Origin: an uncultured Methanobrevibacter sp.
GTDB lineage: Archaea > Methanobacteriota > Methanobacteria > Methanobacteriales > Methanobacteriaceae
Reading direction: 5' to 3'
Assembly (NCBI GenBank): GCA_902782595.1
Contig: CACZNW010000060.1
Coordinates: 1-9,746, forward strand
Length of the DNA stretch: 9,746 bases
The notes under the pieces are model-generated. The model was not told where the DNA came from, did no database searches, and saw only the letters and a program-made list of their open reading frames with translations. Within the stretch, counting starts at the first letter, position 1. Every line of letters begins with the position of its first letter. This document shows positions 5,379 to 9,746 of this stretch, piece by piece. The translations under genes were made by a program, and so were the position numbers.

Positions 5379-5531
5379 TCAGTGAACAAAAAGGAGAATT
5401 ATAAAGCAGATTATTATTATCACGTATAAAACTATAAAAATTGGCTTATCTTTCCATATCCGATTTTTATAAAGTAGAACTGCCGTGAAAATAATTAAAA
5501 TTATATTGATGATTTGAAAAATATCCTGCAT
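5379..5531 (-). CDS. 50-aa two-helix membrane microprotein coupled to RNA ligase
   Basis: The frame gives a 50-aa peptide with two hydrophobic helices, FQIINIILIIFTAVLLY (5-21) and IFIVLYVIIIICFIILLFV (31-49), joined by a basic loop KNRIWKDKP, so both ends probably face the same side of the membrane. The ribosome site GGTGAT lies seven bases... before the ATG at 5531 and contains the TGA stop of the RNA ligase gene, so translation is coupled. Only five bases separate the two genes. No family is recognised. Its size and shape resemble small membrane regulators, holin-like or toxin-like peptides, but that is only resemblance. The coding call rests on the exact ribosome-site placement and coherent topology. 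Confidence 0.7.
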   Translation of the reverse strand: MQDIFQIINIILIIFTAVLLYKNRIWKDKPIFIVLYVIIIICFIILLFVH

Positions 5532-5536
5532 TGCAA

Positions 5537-6826
5537 TCACCTGTTTAATTTTACAGACAATATTTGATAAACAATACGGGAGTCTTTTTTCTTGCTTGGA
5601 TAAGTTTTAGCGAAGATTTTAAGTAAATCCTGAACACCCGTATCCGGATTTTCACGGATTAACTCATCACAAATATTTTGCAGGCTTTTAGGTGGGATTT
5701 TAGAATCCCAGACTTCCATGAAAACATTTTTAATTCTTCGACGGGTTCTTGGATCTTCAATCTGCTCGTAGGAAAACTCTTCTTTTAGATGATACTTCAC
5801 ATATTTTACATAATGGGTATCATCCTTTTCATAGATTTCACGGACCTGTGAACCGTATTCATCGAAGTATTTCTGAACTTCCTTTAATATGAAACGGCGA
5901 GGAACAGAATCCAATGTTTTTGCTTCCAGTTCAATGTCTCTTGGTTTGACTTTCAGATACATCTGCCCGCCATTGGAGTGTTCGCCGTTGATGACAATTC
6001 CTTCAATTACTCTTCGGCTGTTCTGTTCGAAATATTTTTTATTGAGCTGTTCCAAAAGGGATTTTACTTCCTGAATTGCATCAAACAATGTCGGAAATGT
6101 ATTTTTTGTTGAAACTTCATAGTTCCTTAGTTTGTAGTTGATTCCGCACCATTTGACTGAAAATGAGTTTTCATATGGATATTTTTCAATAGTGAATACT
6201 GTATCCGGTGTTTTGAAGTTTTCCAAATCACCGTAACATTTTATGGCAATGTAGTTAAGAAATGTTTCATCGACATATGCTCCGATTAATCTGATGTCAA
6301 TGTAGGTGTCCATGTGGGCGATTTCATGCCTGTTCAATATGCCATATAATTCAAACATTAGAGTGTCGTTGGAATGGTCATTATCATTATAGAATTCTTC
6401 AATGGCTTTTTTATCGACCAATTTAAACATTTCAAGAACGTGTTCATCTGCCACTGCCTTTCCGCGTGTTTTTGGAATCAGTTCTATAGTTTCACCCAAA
6501 TCATTTTTTAGGGCATATATTATCAGACAGGTTCCGTCAAGTTTTTCCTGACAGTGATAGATTATGCTTTCCTCGTCATCTTTTAACTGATGTTTCCTGT
6601 CCCAGTAGTGAATTTTTGGAAATGACTGTACGAACTGTTCTGTATCATAGCTTTTACCAGATTTTTCGGTTATGTGAGTTATTACAATAGAGCCCAAATG
6701 TTTGTTGGATTTTCTGGAAATGTATCCTTTAATGACATTACCCTTTGGAGTTTTAGCTTCAAACTGCCTTAGATGTTTTGGTTTGACATTGTTTTCAAAA
6801 TATTTCTCACAGAATTTTTCTTTCAT
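5537..6826 (-). CDS. ATP-dependent RNA ligase (nucleotidyltransferase superfamily)
   Basis: 429 aa with the covalent nucleotidyltransferase motifs in order: motif I EKLDGT (94-99) with K95 as the predicted AMP-attached lysine, KTRGK (119-123), motif IIIa FELYG (158-162), motif IV EGIVI (275-279) and motif V YLKVKP (290-295). Such enzymes seal 5'-phosphate and 3'-hydroxyl RNA ends using ATP. The 94 residues before motif I and the 130-residue helical C-terminus are consistent with an RNA ligase rather than a DNA ligase, but I cannot place it confidently among the Rnl1, Rnl2 and archaeal Rnl3 groups. GGAGG seven bases before the ATG supports the start. It leads a two-gene operon with a 50-aa membrane peptide; three 19-bp repeats lie upstream. 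The likely role is RNA repair or processing. Confidence 0.88.
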   Translation of the reverse strand: MKEKFCEKYFENNVKPKHLRQFEAKTPKGNVIKGYISRKSNKHLGSIVITHITEKSGKSYDTEQFVQSFPKIHYWDRKHQLKDDEESIIYHCQEKLDGTCLIIYALKNDLGETIELIPKTRGKAVADEHVLEMFKLVDKKAIEEFYNDNDHSNDTLMFELYGILNRHEIAHMDTYIDIRLIGAYVDETFLNYIAIKCYGDLENFKTPDTVFTIEKYPYENSFSVKWCGINYKLRNYEVSTKNTFPTLFDAIQEVKSLLEQLNKKYFEQNSRRVIEGIVINGEHSNGGQMYLKVKPRDIELEAKTLDSVPRRFILKEVQKYFDEYGSQVREIYEKDDTHYVKYVKYHLKEEFSYEQIEDPRTRRRIKNVFMEVWDSKIPPKSLQNICDELIRENPDTGVQDLLKIFAKTYPSKKKDSRIVYQILSVKLNR

Positions 6827-6864
6827 AAATTATCCTCCACACCAGTTAATTGTTAATAAATTGT

Positions 6865-6874
6865 GGTTAAATTT
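6865..6874 (-). promoter_or_regulatory. possible TATA box of the RNA ligase operon
   Basis: The minus strand reads AAAAAATTTAACC. A start about 25 bases on would fall near 6845, leaving a leader of about 19 nt with the GGAGG ribosome site. A competing TTTATTAA at 6854-6861 would start the transcript too close to that site. AT-richness makes this uncertain. Confidence 0.3.
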
Positions 6875-6998
6875 TTTGCTTGAAATCCTAATCTGAAACA
6901 ATTGCATAATTAAAATTTTCAAACAAGAATTCCATAAACCAAATTCAGTTAATAAATTAATATAAACTCTCTAGTATTTAAAATAAGCAGTTATAAAC

Positions 6999-7055
6999 GA
7001 GAACAATTTTAGAAAGTGAGAGCAATATTTTAAAGTGAGAACAATTTTACAAAAT
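6999..7055. repeat. three tandem imperfect 19-bp repeats
   Basis: Units GAGAACAATTTTAGAAAGT (6999-7017), GAGAGCAATATTTTAAAGT (7018-7036) and GAGAACAATTTTACAAAAT (7037-7055) follow one another without spacers. The first 12 bases are best conserved (GAGARCAATWTT). They sit between the end of the STAS-like gene and the promoter of the RNA ligase operon, about 130-230 bp ahead of the ligase start. An array of binding sites for a regulator is the simplest reading; three units without unique spacers do not make a CRISPR array. Confidence 0.7.
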
Positions 7056-7068
7056 CAGACAATCAAAT

Positions 7069-7082
7069 AATTAAAAAAAAAA
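7069..7082 (-). terminator. poly-T terminator of the STAS-like gene
   Basis: Directly after the stop codon the minus strand carries an unbroken run of ten T flanked by AATT, a typical archaeal U-rich termination signal without a real stem. It separates this gene from the RNA ligase unit. Confidence 0.6.
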
Positions 7083-7340
7083 TTAGGGATTGCAGGCTTC
7101 ATCAGCCGCACCCATAACAACACGAACTTCATCAGACAGGTTTATTTCTGAAATCTTTTTATCGGATTCATATTTGCCGGTATAATATGCCTGTGCAAAA
7201 TTCATTGTAACAAACATGACTTCCTTAAAATCGATTATAAACTCATTTTTAGGAATCCTATTTAAGATGTCAATTAATTCAATTGCATCTTCACTGGATT
7301 CCAGATGAGTGCCGAATTCAGCACCAATATTAATCATCAT
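7083..7340 (-). CDS. STAS-like domain protein (DUF4325 type)
   Basis: 85 aa. The core DFKEVMFVT (37-45) followed by NFAQAYY (47-53) matches the small STAS-like DUF4325 fold, where a beta strand ending in a DF-x-x-V turn precedes a helix; some relatives act in regulatory or stress pathways beside histidine-kinase-like or methyltransferase partners. The start is taken as ATG at 7340: AGGTG lies six bases before it, so the in-frame GTG at 7347-7349 is part of the ribosome site. It is a single-gene unit with its own TATA box and poly-T end and no obvious partner next door. The domain call is from motif resemblance and is moderately sure. Confidence 0.65.
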   Translation of the reverse strand: MMINIGAEFGTHLESSEDAIELIDILNRIPKNEFIIDFKEVMFVTMNFAQAYYTGKYESDKKISEINLSDEVRVVMGAADEACNP

Positions 7341-7372
7341 ATTAAACACCTATTGTACTATTTGAAATTCAT

Positions 7373-7380
7373 TATTAATA
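7373..7380 (-). promoter_or_regulatory. TATA box of the STAS-like gene
   Basis: The minus strand reads CCTATTAATAATG. A start about 26 bases downstream falls near 7350, immediately before AGGTGTTTAATATG, so the leader would be about 10 nt and hold the ribosome site. Very short leaders recur at argB and the 82-aa gene in this window. Confidence 0.45.
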
Positions 7381-7427
7381 GGATTTGCCCCGGACAGTGA
7401 AAATATCCTTTTAAATGAGAGAATGTT

Positions 7428-7467
7428 AAAAAAATAAGAAAAAAATGCCCTATTATGAATAAGGCAT
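7428..7467 (-). terminator. intrinsic terminator of the ubiB-like gene
   Basis: On the minus strand ATGCCTTATT-CAT-AATAGGGCAT forms a 10-bp stem with one G-U pair and a 3-base loop (7445-7467). Seven T follow at once, then a second T-run. It begins three bases after the TGA stop. This is the clearest terminator in the window. Confidence 0.85.
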
Positions 7468-7470
7468 GAT

Positions 7471-9060
7471 TCAGTTTCTAATATACTTAATAATTAAATA
7501 AGCACCGAGGAAGGCACTGAATAAAAATCCTGAAAATCCTATTGCTGAAATATCAAATATTTTTGGCCCCTTATCTGCTAAAATAGCGATTGAAGAACCA
7601 ATGAGCAACGCTGATACGATTAGAGAAATTGAAAGCTGGTTTTTCAAATCGTCCAAACCTGTATGATTCATATTCAGGGTTATTTCACCTTTTTCAATCT
7701 TATCAATAGTACTGTTAAGTCTGTCAGGCAAATCTTTCAATAAATGTTCTATTTCCACAATATAATTGAATCCGCTTGAAATAATGTTTTCAGGGTCGAA
7801 TTTTTGTCCAATCATTTTTTTAGAGAATTTTTCAATTTCACCGGTGACATTGAATTGAGGGTCCAATTTCTTTCCGGCATCTTCAATAAGCAGAAGTCCC
7901 CTTCCAATCATTACGAATTCCCTTGGAAGAATAATATTGTGCTTAATCATTACATTCATTAAACTATCGAATATGCCCTCCATCTGTTCAAGTTCAACAC
8001 CCATATATGAATTTAACAAATCATCAATGTCCTCCCTTAACTCTTCTGTGTTCTGTTCCGGAGTGATAATCTTCATGTAAATTAACTGATTGATTAGATG
8101 ATGTGAGTTTCCTCCCAATAAAAGCAAAACCAACTGAGCGAAATTTGACCTGAATTCATCATTAACCACACCCATCATTCCAAAGTCAATATAACAGAGT
8201 TTTGCATCACGAGTTACAAATAGATTACCCGGATGAGGGTCTGCATGGAAAAATCCATCAATTAAGATTTGTTTTAAGTATGACTGCACTCCATAGTTAG
8301 CTATTTTGGTATTGTCAATTCCTTCAATTGTGGTATCAAATAAATCTGTTACTTCATATCCGTCAATGAGTTCCATTGTAATGAGTTTGACAGTGCAGAG
8401 TTCAGGATATACTTCAGGTATTTTAATATAATCCACGTCTTTAAAGTTGTTTGTGATTTTATTAATGTTTCTAACTTCTTCCATATAGTCAAGTTCTTTG
8501 AATATGGATCTTTCAAATTCCTGAGCCATAGCAGGCAAGTTATATGTTCTTGATTGCCTGATATGCTTGTCTAGAGTTCCGGCCACACCGTTTAATATTT
8601 TTACATCAGGAACAATAACCTCATAGATTCCGGGCTTTTGAACTTTAACTGCAACTTCCCGGCCATTTTCCTTTAACTTGGCTCTGTAGACCTGACCGAT
8701 TGATGCTGAACCAATAGGCTCTTCATCAAATTCAGAGTATACCTCTTCCAGCGGTTTTCCAAGTTCTTCTTCAATGACTTTTCTCATTTCACCGAAAGGA
8801 GTTACCGGAGTATTGTCCCTTAACAGTTTTAAATCATCTGCAATATCATTGCCTACCATATCCGGTCTTGTTGCCAGTAGCTGACCCAATTTAATAAAAG
8901 CAGGACCCAGTTCTTCCAGGGCATATCTTAAATCTGAAACTTCAAAATTTTCATCAGATCCTTTTTTTAACAGTAATTTTGCCAAGTGATGTCTACTAGC
9001 AACACCAAGAATTTCATTAAAACGATTACGCGAAGTCTTTTTTTCCTCTTTTGTACTCAT
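7471..9060 (-). CDS. UbiB/ABC1/AarF family atypical kinase
   Basis: 529 aa, full length for the family. Signatures in order are FIKLGQLLATRPD (55-67) with the KxGQ motif (K57-Q60) that covers the active site, the Ala/Ser-rich nucleotide loop IGSASIGQVYRA (116-127), VAVKVQKPG (136-144) with invariant K139, the ELDYMEEVRN helix (189-198), HADPHPGNLF (272-281) and YIDFG (290-294) with the metal-binding DFG aspartate D292. Two C-terminal membrane helices (about 477-495 and 505-525) anchor it. In bacteria and mitochondria UbiB/COQ8 supports ubiquinone synthesis, probably by ATP-driven handling of lipid intermediates; Methanobacteriales lack ubiquinone, so the role here is likely another isoprenoid lipid. 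GGTGATTGA precedes the ATG. Terminator-ended single gene. Confidence 0.93.
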   Translation of the reverse strand: MSTKEEKKTSRNRFNEILGVASRHHLAKLLLKKGSDENFEVSDLRYALEELGPAFIKLGQLLATRPDMVGNDIADDLKLLRDNTPVTPFGEMRKVIEEELGKPLEEVYSEFDEEPIGSASIGQVYRAKLKENGREVAVKVQKPGIYEVIVPDVKILNGVAGTLDKHIRQSRTYNLPAMAQEFERSIFKELDYMEEVRNINKITNNFKDVDYIKIPEVYPELCTVKLITMELIDGYEVTDLFDTTIEGIDNTKIANYGVQSYLKQILIDGFFHADPHPGNLFVTRDAKLCYIDFGMMGVVNDEFRSNFAQLVLLLLGGNSHHLINQLIYMKIITPEQNTEELREDIDDLLNSYMGVELEQMEGIFDSLMNVMIKHNIILPREFVMIGRGLLLIEDAGKKLDPQFNVTGEIEKFSKKMIGQKFDPENIISSGFNYIVEIEHLLKDLPDRLNSTIDKIEKGEITLNMNHTGLDDLKNQLSISLIVSALLIGSSIAILADKGPKIFDISAIGFSGFLFSAFLGAYLIIKYIRN

Positions 9061-9125
9061 TCAATCACCAAAAATTGTTATTTCTGAATATAATTATGAT
9101 AAAAATAAGTGATAAAGTTAATCAT

Positions 9126-9142
9126 AAAAAAAGGTGTCCACC
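9126..9142 (-). terminator. short palindrome plus T-run behind the transposase remnant
   Basis: GGTG-TC-CACC (9133-9142) is an inverted repeat, and on the minus strand seven T follow (9126-9132). It may be a weak terminator of the transposase gene or part of the element's terminal inverted repeat. The other end of the element is outside the window, so this cannot be decided. It stands about 65 bp ahead of the ubiB-like start. Confidence 0.35.
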
Positions 9143-9175
9143 AAAATTAATTTTTTGACAGACTTGATGATTTTC

Positions 9176-9746
9176 TTAAAATATGGTTACATCGAGTTTT
9201 AATTGGTGTATTGTTGATTCTCGTTCGCAAAAATCTTCTAAATCTTCTGTTGTATTTTCTATTTCATGTATGATATTGTATATTCTGATTAAATTGTATG
9301 CTAATGCGTCTAAGTATAATCTTTCTTCCGTTCGCACCATTCCGATGACCACTTCTTTTCTATTGGGAATTGTTCTTTTAATATTCCAAATGATCCTTCA
9401 ACACTTTTAATGTATCCATCTTTATATTCTTGTTTTTCCATTTTCCGGTTCATTGCTTTTTGCATTTCTGAACCATATTCTGTGATGGTTCTGCGTGTTT
9501 GTGTGGCAGAATAACATTTATTTCTTACTTTGCAGTTTTTACAGCCCCATAATTATTGTATAGTCTTTTTATCTTGTCTGGTTTTTCAGAATCTTCGTTT
9601 GGTTCGATGCATTTGACTTGGAAATACAAATATTGATTTTCTGGGCATTTAAACGCATCTATAGTTTCGGACATTGAAATTTTATTGAAATTGTGTCTAT
9701 TTTTTTACATCCAATTTTAGGCATTAACTGCCAATTTAAGGAATAA
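9176..9746 (-). pseudogene. C-terminal part of a DDE transposase, frameshifted, runs off the window
   Basis: Three minus-strand frames join into one transposase tail. Frame one (from about 9674) reads DAFKCPENQYLYFQVKCIEP; frame two (9546 to about 9362) GCKNCKVRNKCYSATQTRR, then EGSFGILKEQFPI; frame three (about 9362 to the TAA at 9176) EVVIGMVRTEERLYLDALAYNLIR. The Cys-rich C-x2-C-x5-C knuckle and the E-x2-FG-x-LK helix carrying the last acidic residue are hallmarks of DDE transposases of the IS1182-like / DDE_Tnp_1_6 type. Shifts near 9545 and 9360 inactivate it. The catalytic N-terminal part would lie beyond 9746, and the DNA at 9675-9746 reads no clean continuation, so a further lesion is likely there. 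Confidence 0.75.
9176..9746 (-). mobile_element. degraded insertion sequence, partial
   Basis: The broken transposase gene marks the remains of an insertion sequence next to the ubiB-like gene. No paired terminal inverted repeat or target-site duplication can be shown because only one side is present. The element probably ends near the GGTGTCCACC palindrome at 9133-9142. Confidence 0.5.

Noticed and set aside
6999..7055. CRISPR array
   Set aside because: The three repeats are directly adjacent and imperfect, with no unique spacers between them.
9183..9410. 75-codon plus-strand frame at the right edge
   Set aside because: It is antisense to the transposase remnant, whose three minus-strand frames make a coherent protein tail.

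Overview
The window reads as low-GC archaeal DNA, most likely from a Methanobrevibacter-like member of the Methanobacteriales. The gene set (archaeal-type argB, a UbiB/ABC1 kinase, an ATP-dependent RNA ligase, a SAP-domain protein, a DUF998 membrane protein) suggests this. So do the translation signals, which are GGTGAT or GGAGG Shine-Dalgarno sites, and TATA-type boxes about 25 bp ahead of inferred transcript starts. The taxon is inferred from style and gene content, not from a marker gene.

Left part (1-2150): argB on the minus strand diverges, over 48 bp, from a short QueG-like double [4Fe-4S] protein on the plus strand. Behind the QueG-like gene lies the frameshifted C-terminal remnant of a GNAT acetyltransferase, meeting a small minus-strand hypothetical gene tail to tail.

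Middle (2150-3650): this is gene-poor and in part decayed. It holds an 82-aa hypothetical gene with a clean promoter and terminator, and a small zinc-ribbon gene that has lost one expected cysteine. It also holds a DtxR/IdeR-like palindrome (TTTAGG-CATA-CCTAAA) abutting a TATA box, which leads to a GGAGG site and a 19-aa charged open reading frame. A second, 42-aa frame overlaps the end of the first in a TAATG junction. This possible metal-responsive microprotein operon is the most novel-looking item.

Right part (3650-9175): all genes are on the minus strand. Read in transcript order they are ubiB-like kinase (strong terminator), STAS-like DUF4325 protein (poly-T end), three 19-bp tandem repeats, RNA ligase, a 50-aa two-helix membrane microprotein coupled to the ligase stop codon, a 10-bp hairpin, then a SAP-domain protein coupled to a DUF998 membrane protein. 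The ligase and its membrane microprotein form a tight pair of unknown purpose.

Right edge (9176-9746): the C-terminal part of a DDE transposase broken by at least two frameshifts, continuing past the window. With the GNAT remnant, it marks the region as accessory and subject to decay.
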